This document shows positions 6,973 through 16,122 of a stretch of DNA of 64,000 nucleotides, piece after piece. Numbering within the stretch: position 1 is the first letter of the stretch; every line of letters begins with the position of its first letter. Position numbers and translations under genes: made by a program. The notes under the pieces are model-generated. The model was not told the origin of the DNA and ran no database searches. It worked only from the letters and a program-made list of their open reading frames with translations. Source of the DNA: Acidicapsa acidisoli (GTDB lineage: Bacteria; Acidobacteriota; Terriglobia; Terriglobales; Acidobacteriaceae); the NCBI RefSeq assembly GCF_025685625.1, contig NZ_JAGSYI010000005.1, positions 124,001 through 188,000 of the forward strand. Reading direction: 5' to 3'.

Positions 6973-8361
6973 ATGGCGTACCCATGCAGAACGCGCGAAA
7001 ATCGCATCTCTAGCTCGTGGCTGGGCCATGTTCGCCGCTTTGCGCCCGGAGGGGTTTGTCTCCTCGTCTGCCTGGTGATGCAAGCCTGCCATAAGACTAG
7101 CCCGTCTGCACCTCCGGTCACGCTTACTCTCATTGACCAGGGCTGGCTTAGAAGCAACTATCAGGGTCGCCTCGGCGAGATAGCAGAGTTCACACGGCAG
7201 ACTGGAATTCGAGTGGAGTTCCTGCCTGGACCCGAGACAGCAGCGGAGCAGCTGGCGGCCTATCGCAAAATGCTGGAGAACGGAGCAAAAGTACCAGATG
7301 TTTACACGATCGATGTGATCTGGCCTGGGATTCTCGCAGAGAACCTTCTCGACCTCAGGGCGTATATTCCGGAGCAAGAGATCCACGCACACTTTCCAGA
7401 GCTCATTGCCGCCAACACGGTCAACGGCAAACTTGTAGCACTGCCGTCCTTCTTGAACGAAGGCTCGTTGTTTTATCGCTCTGACCTGCTGCGGAAATAC
7501 GGATATCGGGCGCCGCCGAAGGCATGGGAAGAGCTGGAAGCCATGGCGAGGCGGATTCAATCGGGCGAGCGTGCGAGCGGGAACAAAGATTTCTGGGGTT
7601 TCGTTTGGGAAGGAGCAGCTTCCGAGGCTCTGACCTGCAACGCGCTGGAATGGCAGGTGTCGGAGGGTGGCGGAACAATACTCGACAAGAACGGCAAGGT
7701 CACGGTCAACAACCCGCAGACCATTCGTGCATGGGATAGAGCCGCCCGCTGGGTAGGCTCCATTTCACCCCCCGGAGTGGTCGCGTTTAAAGAGTCGGAT
7801 GCGGGTAACATGTGGCAAGCCGGAAAAGCAGCGTTCCTGCGCAATTGGTCAAGTGGATATATCGCCGCCCACGCTCCGGACTCCATGCTAAGGGACCGCT
7901 TTGACATCGCTCCCCTTCCGAGCGGCGCTGCCGGGGCAGCCGCAACCTTGGGTGGAGCTGGTTACGGGGTTTCGGCACATTCGCTCCATCCACGTGAGGC
8001 AGCAATGTTGGTCGGTTTTCTCTGCAGCCGCAACCTGCAAGTAACAAGACTTGGGAAAACAAGTGACGCGCCTACTATTTCTGCGCTATATGAAGAGCCC
8101 CAGGTCTTGGCGAACAACCCGCATTGGCCGCGCGTTTTAGAAATATTTCGCAAAGGAATCGCCTTGCGTCCCTCCCCGCAGGCTGGAAAAATGTATCCGG
8201 AGGTGTCGCGCGCCTATTGGGAAGCCGTACACACGGTTCTAACTCGAAAAAAATCTGCGACACAAGCGGCAGACGAATTGCAAGCCGAATTGGAGCGGAT
8301 GCTAAAAACACCTGTTGTTCGCGCGAACGCGGAATTTGATAAAACGGCTGCGCAACGGTAG
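6973..8361 (+). CDS. Extracellular solute-binding lipoprotein, family 1 (sugar type)
   Basis: The protein has 462 residues. A hydrophobic segment ends at VMQAC, so Cys39 is a likely lipidation site. The rest matches family 1 sugar-binding proteins: a TLIDQGW first strand, PDVYTIDVIWPGILAENLLDL, the hinge region LPSFLNEGSLFYRSDLLRKYG and an AWEELEAMARRIQ helix, as in trehalose or maltose binding proteins. These normally deliver sugar to an ABC permease, but no permease or ATPase gene is near. Instead a histidine kinase gene follows within about 45 bases (or overlaps it, depending on the kinase start). The sensible reading is a ligand-sensing co-receptor rather than a transporter component. The N-terminal extension before the lipobox is long (about 25 residues), so a later start is possible. 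Confidence 0.88.
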   Translation: MAYPCRTRENRISSSWLGHVRRFAPGGVCLLVCLVMQACHKTSPSAPPVTLTLIDQGWLRSNYQGRLGEIAEFTRQTGIRVEFLPGPETAAEQLAAYRKMLENGAKVPDVYTIDVIWPGILAENLLDLRAYIPEQEIHAHFPELIAANTVNGKLVALPSFLNEGSLFYRSDLLRKYGYRAPPKAWEELEAMARRIQSGERASGNKDFWGFVWEGAASEALTCNALEWQVSEGGGTILDKNGKVTVNNPQTIRAWDRAARWVGSISPPGVVAFKESDAGNMWQAGKAAFLRNWSSGYIAAHAPDSMLRDRFDIAPLPSGAAGAAATLGGAGYGVSAHSLHPREAAMLVGFLCSRNLQVTRLGKTSDAPTISALYEEPQVLANNPHWPRVLEIFRKGIALRPSPQAGKMYPEVSRAYWEAVHTVLTRKKSATQAADELQAELERMLKTPVVRANAEFDKTAAQR

Positions 8362-8404
8362 AGTAGTCGGACGACACGGCTCATCGTCGCACGAGAATGT
8401 CAAC

Positions 8405-10381
8405 ATGGAGACGAATGCGACCAAGATGGGCCAGGCAATGCGCGGTGGAATTCGAAATGCGTTTCGGCCAAGTGACCTGAGCATTCGCTCACGTCTGATC
8501 GCATGTTTCGTATTGATCGTCGTGTTAATGATCGCTGCGGATGCAGTAGCTGGATGGCAATACTGGCAAATAGAGGCTTCAGCTCAGCGCGTAAGTAAGA
8601 CGGATCAGATATCTGACGCGGTTGTTCGCGTTCACCTCGACGTCGACTCCTTCCGGGATAGTACGACTGCACTGGCCGACAGTCACGATACTCGCCAATT
8701 TTCCGGCGAAGCGGCCTCGATCCGGCAGACTTTTCTGCAGCACGTCGATCACGCCGAGCAGATGCTCAGGGCAAACCCCGACATTGAGGAAGACACACGC
8801 ATCTCCAGCGCACTCGAAAGTCTGCGACTGACACTGCTTTCGCAACTCGACACAGCGGTCCAACTGGCCACTGTTGGTGAATGGAACGCCGTTCAGTTCC
8901 GGCTGGCAAATCAGATCCCCGCTCTGATCGAATTCAGTTCATCGCTGGTACAGCGAGTCGACCAGCAAGCACTGGAGAAGCGCAACGAAGCCAGCGAAAA
9001 CGCCCAGAAAGCACGCCAACGCCTATTCATCATCGTTCCGGTTGCCGCATTGCTGACTCTTCTCGCTGCCGCTGCACTTGGCTGGTATCTCACTCAGACC
9101 GTCACGGGCCCGCTTTCCCTACTCACTGCGTCCGCCGAGGCACTGGCCCGGGGCGACTTTCAGCACAAGGTCCAATTACGAGGGAACAACGAACTGGCTG
9201 TCCTGGGAAATGCCTTCAACGATGCCGCCCAACAGCTTCAGAAGCTCTACGAAGATCTCCGGCTGAGCGAACGTGAGCTTCGTGGCGCCATCAACACCGT
9301 TCCGGCCCACGTCTGGAGTGCGTCGCCTGATGGCACTGTCGATTTCGTTAATGAACGGTTACTGGAGTTTGCAGGTTTATCTTCAGACGACTTATTGGGA
9401 TGGAAATGGGAATCCGTAATTCATTCCGATGACCGTGCCAGGTTCATCAGGGATTGGTGTGCGGCTGTTGAGGATGGGCATCCGATTGAGAATGAGATAA
9501 GGGTGCGGCGGGCGGACGGGCTGTATCGCTGGTTTCTAGTCCGCAGCGTGCCGCTGCGGGACGACGCGGGAAAGGTCGTCAAGTGGTATGGCAGCAGTAT
9601 CGAAATCGAGGACCTCAAGCGCGCGGAAGAAGAGCGAGAGAGATTACGCCTACTACAATCGGACCTTGCTCATATACAGCGGGTGACAACGATGGGCGAA
9701 TTTGCTGCTTCCATAGCGCACGAAATCAGGCAGCCGATCACAGCCGCTTCCATAAACGCGAATGCCTGTTTGCGATGGTTATGGCGCGAGCAGCCCAACA
9801 TCGAGAAGGCACACGAATCCGCATCGAGAATTATTCAGAACGTAACCCTCGCTTCCGACATCATCAGTCGGATTCGCGTTTTGTACAAGAAGGGGGAGCA
9901 GCTACGGGAGTGTGTCGACGTAAATGAAGTGATCGGGGAAATCATCAGCCTGGCGCGCAGTGAAGCGAGGCGACATGCGATTTCCATCCACACCGATCTC
10001 GCGCCTGAGTTGCCCCATGTAATGGCGGATCGCGTGCAGCTGCAGCAAGTTATTATGAACCTCGTGCGCAACGGGATCGATGCCATTTGTGAAGCGGATA
10101 TGGCAGGAGACCTCACAATCAGATCGCAACGAAGCTCTGTTGACCAGCTGCTGATCTCGATCCGCGATACAGGGATAGGTTTGCCTCCCGAGCGGGCAGA
10201 CAAGATTTTTGAAGCATTTTTCACGACGAAGTCTCAGGGTACCGGCATGGGCCTGTCCATTAGCCGGTCGATCATTGAGTCGCACGGAGGCCGCTTATGG
10301 GCCACCGGAAATCCCGATCGGGGAACGACGTTTCAGTTCACGCTACCCATCGAACCTGCCGCGTCGACGGTGGTGGCGTAA
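8405..10381 (+). CDS. Membrane PAS sensor histidine kinase
   Basis: With the ATG at 8405 the protein has 658 residues. Order: short cytoplasmic tail; TM1 (RLIACFVLIVVLMIAADAVAG); a helical periplasmic domain of about 150 residues like a four-helix-bundle sensor; TM2 (LFIIVPVAALLTLLAAAALGW); a HAMP linker; a PAS domain (RELRGAINTVPAHVWSASPDG onward) with PAC end; HisKA with phospho-acceptor His439 in IAHEIRQPITAAS; and an HATPase domain with N, G1 and G2 boxes (MNLVRNGIDAI, DTGIGL, GTGMGLSIS). No response regulator is encoded nearby, so it is an orphan kinase. Its only partner in the operon is the solute-binding lipoprotein upstream. The reading frame is open further upstream to 8315, overlapping that gene, but no good ribosome site supports it. 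Confidence 0.9.
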   Translation: METNATKMGQAMRGGIRNAFRPSDLSIRSRLIACFVLIVVLMIAADAVAGWQYWQIEASAQRVSKTDQISDAVVRVHLDVDSFRDSTTALADSHDTRQFSGEAASIRQTFLQHVDHAEQMLRANPDIEEDTRISSALESLRLTLLSQLDTAVQLATVGEWNAVQFRLANQIPALIEFSSSLVQRVDQQALEKRNEASENAQKARQRLFIIVPVAALLTLLAAAALGWYLTQTVTGPLSLLTASAEALARGDFQHKVQLRGNNELAVLGNAFNDAAQQLQKLYEDLRLSERELRGAINTVPAHVWSASPDGTVDFVNERLLEFAGLSSDDLLGWKWESVIHSDDRARFIRDWCAAVEDGHPIENEIRVRRADGLYRWFLVRSVPLRDDAGKVVKWYGSSIEIEDLKRAEEERERLRLLQSDLAHIQRVTTMGEFAASIAHEIRQPITAASINANACLRWLWREQPNIEKAHESASRIIQNVTLASDIISRIRVLYKKGEQLRECVDVNEVIGEIISLARSEARRHAISIHTDLAPELPHVMADRVQLQQVIMNLVRNGIDAICEADMAGDLTIRSQRSSVDQLLISIRDTGIGLPPERADKIFEAFFTTKSQGTGMGLSISRSIIESHGGRLWATGNPDRGTTFQFTLPIEPAASTVVA

Positions 10382-10403
10382 ACATCAGCCTTTCGTTGTC
10401 GAC

Positions 10404-11078
10404 CTACTTGGGCCGCTCCAGTTCGAAGCGTTCGCGGGTGTGGACCCAGGTGTTGCCAGCCATGCGGCCGACGGCGTCTAATTTGGCGGGATCGATGCGG
10501 AAGTTCTGTTCGAGATCGGCGTTAACGTGGAATCGAACGATCTGGCCGAGGACGATGACGCCGCCGCCAGGCGCATGATTGGTAATAACGACCTGCAGCA
10601 GTTTGCACTCCATCTGGGCCGGCGATTCGGCGACCCTGGGCGGACGGACGACTTCGCTGGGGATGGCGGTCAGGCCGGCGAGCTGAAATTCATCTACTTC
10701 GGGGCCAACTTCGGCGGAGGTAGCATTTGCGGCGGCGGCGATAGTATCGGAGACGATGTTGATAACGAATTCGCCGGTTTGTTCGACGTTGCGCAGGGTG
10801 TCTTTTCTGTCGTCGGGACGGTTTCCGATGGCGCGCAGGGATGGGCAGAAAAGGACGGTGGGGGGATTGGAGCCGACTCCGCAGAAAAAGCTGAAGGGAG
10901 CGACGTTGGGAACGCCGTCGCTGTCGACGGTGGAGACGAGGGCGACCGGGCGCGGAACGATGAGCCCGGTCATGAGCTTGTAGACTTCAAGGACTGAGTG
11001 GTCTGCGGGATTGATGGTGAGCGTTCTGGCGTGCGTGTTGGAGGATGGATGCAAGGACGGGTTGGAGGGCACGGACAT
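10404..11078 (-). CDS. Flavin reductase-like FMN-binding split-barrel protein
   Basis: The protein has 224 residues and matches the flavoredoxin/flavin reductase-like group: VYKLMTGLIVPRPVALVSTVD at the start, NVAPFSFFCGVGSNPPTVLF, then DTLRNVEQTGEFVINIV and a C-terminal ECKLLQVV and VILGQIVRFHV-type barrel strand. These proteins bind FMN and reduce it or use it in electron transfer. Partners here are unknown. The ATG at 11078 is only one base from AAGGA. The in-frame GTG at 11072 is 6 bases from it and may be the true start. The gene converges on the histidine kinase with 22 bases between stops and stands alone. Confidence 0.9.
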   Translation of the reverse strand: MSVPSNPSLHPSSNTHARTLTINPADHSVLEVYKLMTGLIVPRPVALVSTVDSDGVPNVAPFSFFCGVGSNPPTVLFCPSLRAIGNRPDDRKDTLRNVEQTGEFVINIVSDTIAAAANATSAEVGPEVDEFQLAGLTAIPSEVVRPPRVAESPAQMECKLLQVVITNHAPGGGVIVLGQIVRFHVNADLEQNFRIDPAKLDAVGRMAGNTWVHTRERFELERPK

Positions 11079-11265
11079 TCCTTCAGCTTAACTGTGCGGA
11101 GGCACACGCAGGAAGGCGGATCATGATGCCATTTCCGGAAAGTTGTTCATCCTATGACAGTCTTGATGCACGAATAGGAAAGCCTTACAGGAAATTTGCG
11201 AGATGGTAACAACGCTTCATGCACAATCGTAGTTGCATTGTTTGGACCTACAGGGAGACACCGCC

Positions 11266-11937
11266 GTGCCGCGAATTCACTTTCAACTACAACTCGCCGA
11301 ACTGAAGGATAAAATTCTGGCGATGGCGGCGCTTGCGCAGCAGGCCGTGGAGGCCTCGGTGGACGCTTATCTGAATCGCGACGCGGGGCTGTGCCAGTAT
11401 GTGCGAGAAAATGAGACGGCGATCAACACCGCGCAGCGTGCTCTGGACGAGATGGCTTACGAACTGCTCGCAAAGGAGCAGCCGATGGCCATCGATCTGC
11501 GCTTCATCCTGGCGGTGATCAAGATCAACGGCGATCTGGAGCGCATTGGCGACCAGTCCATGAGCATTGCGGTGCGCACCCGCGATGTGCTGGACCTACC
11601 GGACGTAAATCTGCCGGTGGACCTGTTTGCCATGGGCGAGTATGCCAGCCGCATGATCCGGACGGCTCTGCAGGCGCTGCTGGATGGCGACGCGCAGGTT
11701 GCCGACACGGTGCGTCTGATGGACGACGAGATTGACCGCATGAATCACCAGGCGCAGGCGGATCTGCTGGCTCGCATCCAGCGCAATCCGGAGGAGACAC
11801 ATCAGGCGTTGAATGCCCTGCTGATTGCGCGCAACCTGGAGCGGATCGCCGACCACGCGACGAACATCGCGACGGATGTAATCTTCTGGATTCGTGGCGC
11901 GGATGTGCGCCATGAGCTGAGCCTGGCTACGGATTAA
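11266..11937 (+). CDS. phoU: Phosphate transport system regulator PhoU
   Basis: The protein has 223 residues made of two repeats of a three-helix bundle. Each repeat carries the acidic metal-binding signature (EQPMAIDLRFILAVIKINGDLERIGDQ in the first half, with cut; LNALLIARNLERIADHATNIA in the second). PhoU down-regulates the Pst phosphate importer and the PhoR kinase. I chose GTG 11266 because GGGAG (11253-11257) lies 8 bases upstream. The frame stays open to a TTG at 11233 that has no ribosome site. No pst or pho genes flank it, so it is encoded alone, which is unusual because phoU is commonly last in a pst operon. It ends facing the xylulokinase gene with a stem-loop between them. Confidence 0.93.
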   Translation: MPRIHFQLQLAELKDKILAMAALAQQAVEASVDAYLNRDAGLCQYVRENETAINTAQRALDEMAYELLAKEQPMAIDLRFILAVIKINGDLERIGDQSMSIAVRTRDVLDLPDVNLPVDLFAMGEYASRMIRTALQALLDGDAQVADTVRLMDDEIDRMNHQAQADLLARIQRNPEETHQALNALLIARNLERIADHATNIATDVIFWIRGADVRHELSLATD

Positions 11938-11948
11938 GGCCGGTGCTC

Positions 11949-11975
11949 CGGTTCAGCCCAGATATGGGAGAACCG
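11949..11975. terminator. Stem-loop between convergent phoU and xylulokinase genes
   Basis: CGGTTC (11949-11954) pairs with GAACCG (11970-11975), and inside it CCCA pairs with TGGG around a GATA loop, separated by a small bulge. It sits in the 47-bp space between two facing stop codons, as expected of a bidirectional terminator. There is no T-tract on either side, so the call is tentative. Confidence 0.4.
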
Positions 11976-11984
11976 AAGCGCACG

Positions 11985-13460
11985 CTATCTCAACGTTGCC
12001 AGAGCCGGATAGAGTTTTCGCCAGTGGTTGTATCCGGCAGCGTAGGCCGCTTGCCACGCTGGGTCGGGCGCGATGCGCTCGGCTACGGTGATGGCCTGAG
12101 CGCAGGCTGCGTCAAGATCGGACCAGGCACCGGCTCCGACCCCGGCCATCAGGGCTGCGCCGAAGGCTCCGCCTTCTTCGGCAGTTAGTACTTCGACGGC
12201 GTGGCCGTAGACGCCAGCCTGAATCTGCCGCCAGAGCGGGCCTCGTGCGCCGCCGCCTCCTAGCCGGATGCCGCTTACCGGGATGCCCAATTGGGCAAAG
12301 AGCGAAAAGGTATCCTGCAACGAATACGCAACACCTTCGAGGACGGAGCGGACGAAGTGCGAGGCGTTGTGCGTGGTTGAAATGCCTGTGAAGGCGGCGC
12401 GGACCTCGGGGTCGAGATGCGGTGTGCGCTCGCCGAGCAGGTAGGGAGCCCATTCGAGGCCGTCGCTACCTGGCGCGACTGCGGCGGCTCCGGCTGTGAG
12501 CTTGTCGTAGTCCTGGCCGGAGAAAAAGGTCTCTTTGAGCCAGCGGAAGCTGAGTCCCGCGGATTGGGTGACACCCATGACGTGCCAGCGGCCGGGGACG
12601 GCGTGACAGAAGGTGTGCAGGCGGCCTTTTGGATCTTTGATCGGGCTGGCGGTGGCCGCGAAGACGACGCCTGAGGTTCCGATGGTGGCGGAGACGGAAC
12701 CGGGTTGGAGGATGCCCATTCCGACTGCGCCTGCCCCCTGATCGCCTGCTCCCGCGACAACGGGGATTCCGGCTGTTATGCCTGTCAGTTCGGCGGCATC
12801 GGGCGAGATATTTGCGCACACTTCGGGCGATTCGAAGAGTTCGGGGAGCCAGCTTTCGGGGATTCCGGCGGCGGAGGCGACTTCGGAGGACCAGCGGCGG
12901 TTCGTGACGTCAAGCAGCAACGTTCCGCTGGCTTCCTGGACGTCGATGGCGTAAGCGCCGGTAAGGCGGAAGCGGACGTAGTCCTTGGGGCAGAGGATGT
13001 GCGCGGTGCGCGCGAAGATCTCGGGCTCGTGCTCTTTGACCCAGAGGAGCTTGGTCAGGGTGAAGTTGGGCAGGGCCGGATTGCACGTCAGTTCGATGAG
13101 GCGGTCGTAGCCGATTTCGGCGGTGAGCCAGTCGCACTGGGGCTGGGTGCGGGTATCGCACCAGATCAGCGATGGGCGCAGGACGATGCCGTCTTTATCG
13201 AGCAGGACGGCTCCGTGCATCTGGCCGGTGAGGCCGACGCCGTAGATTTGCTGCTTTGGCTCAGGGGCGGCGGCAATTGCGGCGCGGATGGCGATGAGCG
13301 CGGCACGCCACCAGTCTTCGGGGTCCTGCTCGGCCCAGCCGGGGTGTGGTGTGCGGAAGGGTGCGTGTTCTTCGGAAGCGGAGCTGACGACGCGCCCCTG
13401 TTCATCGATCAGCACTGCTCGTGTGCCGCTTGTTCCCACATCCATACCCAGAAACCACAT
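11985..13460 (-). CDS. xylB: Xylulokinase (FGGY carbohydrate kinase)
   Basis: The protein has 491 residues, normal for the FGGY family. It opens with the phosphate-binding loop FLGMDVGTSGTRAVL, then GWAEQDPEDWW, GLTGQMHGAVLLD and SLIWCDTRT, which are the substrate-binding segments typical of xylulokinases. The second domain has the ATP site GTSGVVFAA and LGGGGARGPLWRQIQA. It phosphorylates D-xylulose to D-xylulose 5-phosphate in the cytoplasm. It is the last of three minus-strand genes after a tartrate/malate-type dehydrogenase and an MFS transporter. The mix is unusual because xylulokinase is normally beside xylose isomerase. Its product could feed the phosphoketolase at 33436-35859. A related kinase specificity (for instance another ketopentose) cannot be excluded. 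Confidence 0.88.
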   Translation of the reverse strand: MWFLGMDVGTSGTRAVLIDEQGRVVSSASEEHAPFRTPHPGWAEQDPEDWWRAALIAIRAAIAAAPEPKQQIYGVGLTGQMHGAVLLDKDGIVLRPSLIWCDTRTQPQCDWLTAEIGYDRLIELTCNPALPNFTLTKLLWVKEHEPEIFARTAHILCPKDYVRFRLTGAYAIDVQEASGTLLLDVTNRRWSSEVASAAGIPESWLPELFESPEVCANISPDAAELTGITAGIPVVAGAGDQGAGAVGMGILQPGSVSATIGTSGVVFAATASPIKDPKGRLHTFCHAVPGRWHVMGVTQSAGLSFRWLKETFFSGQDYDKLTAGAAAVAPGSDGLEWAPYLLGERTPHLDPEVRAAFTGISTTHNASHFVRSVLEGVAYSLQDTFSLFAQLGIPVSGIRLGGGGARGPLWRQIQAGVYGHAVEVLTAEEGGAFGAALMAGVGAGAWSDLDAACAQAITVAERIAPDPAWQAAYAAGYNHWRKLYPALATLR

Positions 13461-13567
13461 TGCTCGACCGCCTTCCTAAATCGCTTTTCTCAATCGTTTT
13501 GGAATGATTGTATCGCCGCGCTGGCCAGCATAACAGGGTTTGCCCGGAGTGGGAAAGTCTGCGCGGC

Positions 13568-14866
13568 TCAGGATTTGCGGTGGCGCAGTTGATGGCTGAG
13601 GGCGAGCATGACTGCGGCGGAGACGGCGAGCATGGCTCCGACGGCATAGAGGCCGCCGGCGTAGCTACCCGATTTGTCTTTGAGCCAGCCGATGAGGAAT
13701 GGACCGGCGAAACCGCCGAGGTTTCCGATGGAGTTGATCAGGGCGATGCCTGCGGCTGCCTCCGCTCCGGTGAGAAAGGCGCTGGGCATGGCCCAGAGCG
13801 GGGCTTTGGCTGCGCTGATGCCGATGTTGACCAGCATGAGCGCGAGGATCACCCCGACAGCGGTGTGCGTAGTTCCGGCCCATACAAATCCAAGACATGC
13901 TACGACGCAGGGGATCACGACATGCCAGGTGCGCTCAAGCGTCCGGTCGGAGTGACGCGCCCAGGCTATCATGACCGCGATGGCGACGAAGCTGGGTGCA
14001 GAGTTGAGCCAGCCGGTGGCGAGCGGGGAAAAGCCGAATTGGCGGAGGATGAGAGGCGACCAGAGGCCGAGGGTGTAGAGTCCGGCGGATGTGCCGAGGT
14101 AAACGAGGGAAAGCGCAAGGATGCGGGGATCGGACAGGGTCTTCCAGATTCCTGTGGTGTGCGCTGCATGGGTATCGCTGCCGGTGCGCTCGGCTTGCAG
14201 GGTATCGACGAGCCAGGCCCGTTCCTCGGGTGCGAGCCAGCGTGCTTGTTCCGGGCTGTCGGTCAGGAAGTAGAGGACGACAAAGCCCAGAAGGATTGCG
14301 GGCAGCGCTTCGAGAATGTAGAGCCACTGCCAGTTGTTGAGACCGGCGAAGGCCGGAAGCTGCATGAGCGCTCCGGAGATGGGCGAGCCGATGGCGGTAG
14401 ATAACGGCGCAGCGGCCATGAATGCGGCGGCGGCCACGGCTCGGTGACGGGCTGGAAACCAGAGGCTCAGGTAGAGGATGATGCCGGGGAAGAATCCGGC
14501 TTCGGCTACACCGAGCAGGAAGCGCAAGGCGTAAAAGCTATGTGGCCCGGTTGCAAAGGCTGATGTTGCGGAAACAAGACCCCACGAGACCATGACGCGG
14601 GCGATCCACCGTCTTGCGCCGACGCGATAGAGGATGAGATTGGACGGCACTTCGAAGAGGAAATAGCTCACGAAGAAGATGCCGCCGCCAAAGCCGAACA
14701 TGGCCGAGGTCAGGCCGATGGCCTTGTTCATGCTGAAGGCGGCGAATCCGACGTTGACGCGGTCGAGAAAGCTGACGAAGTACAGCAGCATCACGAACGG
14801 AAGGATGCGTCGGCTTATCTTGCGGACAACACGGGTTTCAAGGCTGGTTTTCTGATCGAGAGCCAT
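13568..14866 (-). CDS. MFS transporter, anion:cation symporter (tartrate/phthalate type)
   Basis: The protein has 432 residues with about twelve membrane spans. It has the features of the ACS group: RRILPFVMLLYFVSFLDRVNVGFAA in span 1, the GVAEAGFFPGIILYLSLWFP segment in span 4 (cut here), and WLAPEERAWLVDTLQAER in the central loop. The group imports organic anions such as tartrate, galactonate, glucarate and phthalate. ATG 14866 is preferred, with GAGG just before it; a TTG three codons upstream is possible. It starts 13 bases after the stop of the tartrate/malate-type dehydrogenase, so the two form a transport and oxidation pair resembling ttuB and ttuC of tartrate utilisation. Substrate inferred from context. 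Confidence 0.88.
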   Translation of the reverse strand: MALDQKTSLETRVVRKISRRILPFVMLLYFVSFLDRVNVGFAAFSMNKAIGLTSAMFGFGGGIFFVSYFLFEVPSNLILYRVGARRWIARVMVSWGLVSATSAFATGPHSFYALRFLLGVAEAGFFPGIILYLSLWFPARHRAVAAAAFMAAAPLSTAIGSPISGALMQLPAFAGLNNWQWLYILEALPAILLGFVVLYFLTDSPEQARWLAPEERAWLVDTLQAERTGSDTHAAHTTGIWKTLSDPRILALSLVYLGTSAGLYTLGLWSPLILRQFGFSPLATGWLNSAPSFVAIAVMIAWARHSDRTLERTWHVVIPCVVACLGFVWAGTTHTAVGVILALMLVNIGISAAKAPLWAMPSAFLTGAEAAAGIALINSIGNLGGFAGPFLIGWLKDKSGSYAGGLYAVGAMLAVSAAVMLALSHQLRHRKS

Positions 14867-14879
14867 GGACCTCAACTGT

Positions 14880-15974
14880 TCAGGCTGTAGCGAGATGACT
14901 CCTGGAGGCCGCGGTGATTTGAGTGCAAACTGCCTCGGTGACCTGCGTTGTTGTGGCTGTTCCGCCGAGGTCGCGGGTGTGCAGCGATGGATTGGCCGTG
15001 ACGTCTTCGATGGCTCGCATGACGAGCTTTGCGGCAGCGGATTCGCCGAGGTGCTCGAGGAGCATGACTACGGACCAGAAGGTGCCGATGGGATTGGCCA
15101 GGCCTTTGCCCATAATGTCGAAGGCTGAACCGTGGATGGGTTCGAACATGGAGGGGTAGATGCGCTCGGGATTGATATTGCCGGTCGGCGCGATGCCCAG
15201 ACTCCCTGCTAACGCAGCGGCGAGATCGCTGAGGATGTCGGCGTGGAGATTGGTGGCGACGATGGTGTCGAGCGAGGCCGGACGGTTGACCATGCGGGCT
15301 GTGGCGGCGTCGACTAACTCCTTGTCCCAGGTGACGTCGGGGAAGTCCTTGGCGACTTCGGCGGCGATTTCGTCCCACATGACCATGGCGTGGCGCTGGG
15401 CATTGCTCTTGGTGATGACGGTAAGCAGCTTGCGCGGGCGGGATTGGGCGAGGCGGAAGGCGAAGCGATGGATGCGCTCCACGCCAGCGCGGGTCATCAG
15501 GGACAGGTCGGTTGCGACTTCGATGGGGTGACCCTGATGCATGCGGCCGCCGACGCCGGAGTATTCGCCTTCGGTGTTTTCGCGCACGATGACCCAGTTG
15601 AGGTCTTCGGGCCGGCAGCGCTTGAGGGGCCCATCGATGCCGGGAAGAATGCGCGTGGGGCGCACGTTAGCGTACTGATCGAGGCCCTGGCAGATTTTGA
15701 GACGCAGTCCCCACAGCGTGATGTGGTCGGGGATGTGTGGATCGCCGGCGGAGCCGAAGAGGATTGCGTCCTTGCTGCGGAGTGCGTCGAGGCCGTTGTC
15801 GGGCATCATCTTGCCATGCTGGCGGTAATAATCTCCGCCCCAGTCAAAGTCTTCGAATTCAAAGGTAAAGGAGTTATCAGACGCAGCGAGCACTTCCAGA
15901 AGCTGGCGGCCAGCCGGGATCACTTCTTTACCGATGCCATCGCCGGGAATGGTGGCGATGCGATATGTTTTCAT
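14880..15974 (-). CDS. Tartrate/D-malate dehydrogenase (isocitrate dehydrogenase family)
   Basis: The protein has 364 residues with the decarboxylating dehydrogenase fold. It begins YRIATIPGDGIGKEV, has the substrate loop VRPTRILPGIDGPLK, VRENTEGEYSGVGGR, and the family signature NLHADILSDLAAALAGSLG followed by APTGNI. The AGSLGIAPTGNINP and FEPIHGSAFDI segments match the tartrate dehydrogenase/D-malate dehydrogenase branch rather than LeuB. It oxidises D-malate or tartrate with NAD and a divalent metal. ATG 15974 is preceded by AGGAG at about 8 bases. The open frame extends upstream to 16022 without a ribosome site. It is first in the set with the ACS transporter and xylulokinase. Confidence 0.88.
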   Translation of the reverse strand: MKTYRIATIPGDGIGKEVIPAGRQLLEVLAASDNSFTFEFEDFDWGGDYYRQHGKMMPDNGLDALRSKDAILFGSAGDPHIPDHITLWGLRLKICQGLDQYANVRPTRILPGIDGPLKRCRPEDLNWVIVRENTEGEYSGVGGRMHQGHPIEVATDLSLMTRAGVERIHRFAFRLAQSRPRKLLTVITKSNAQRHAMVMWDEIAAEVAKDFPDVTWDKELVDAATARMVNRPASLDTIVATNLHADILSDLAAALAGSLGIAPTGNINPERIYPSMFEPIHGSAFDIMGKGLANPIGTFWSVVMLLEHLGESAAAKLVMRAIEDVTANPSLHTRDLGGTATTTQVTEAVCTQITAASRSHLATA

Positions 15975-16122
15975 CTTTCGACTCCTGAACGAACATCTCG
16001 CCCGTTTCATTGGACGAGTCACGACCTAATCGCGACGCAGCAGGAGCCCGCTTACTCCTGCATGCAACTCCACATCGGAACAATAAATCAGCGATGGGGT
16101 GTGCGGGCTTGGCGAACTGGCA

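Noticed and set aside
12705-13592. A 295-codon frame on the plus strand within the xylulokinase gene.
   Set aside because: It is the shadow of xylB, with no ribosome site and no domain.
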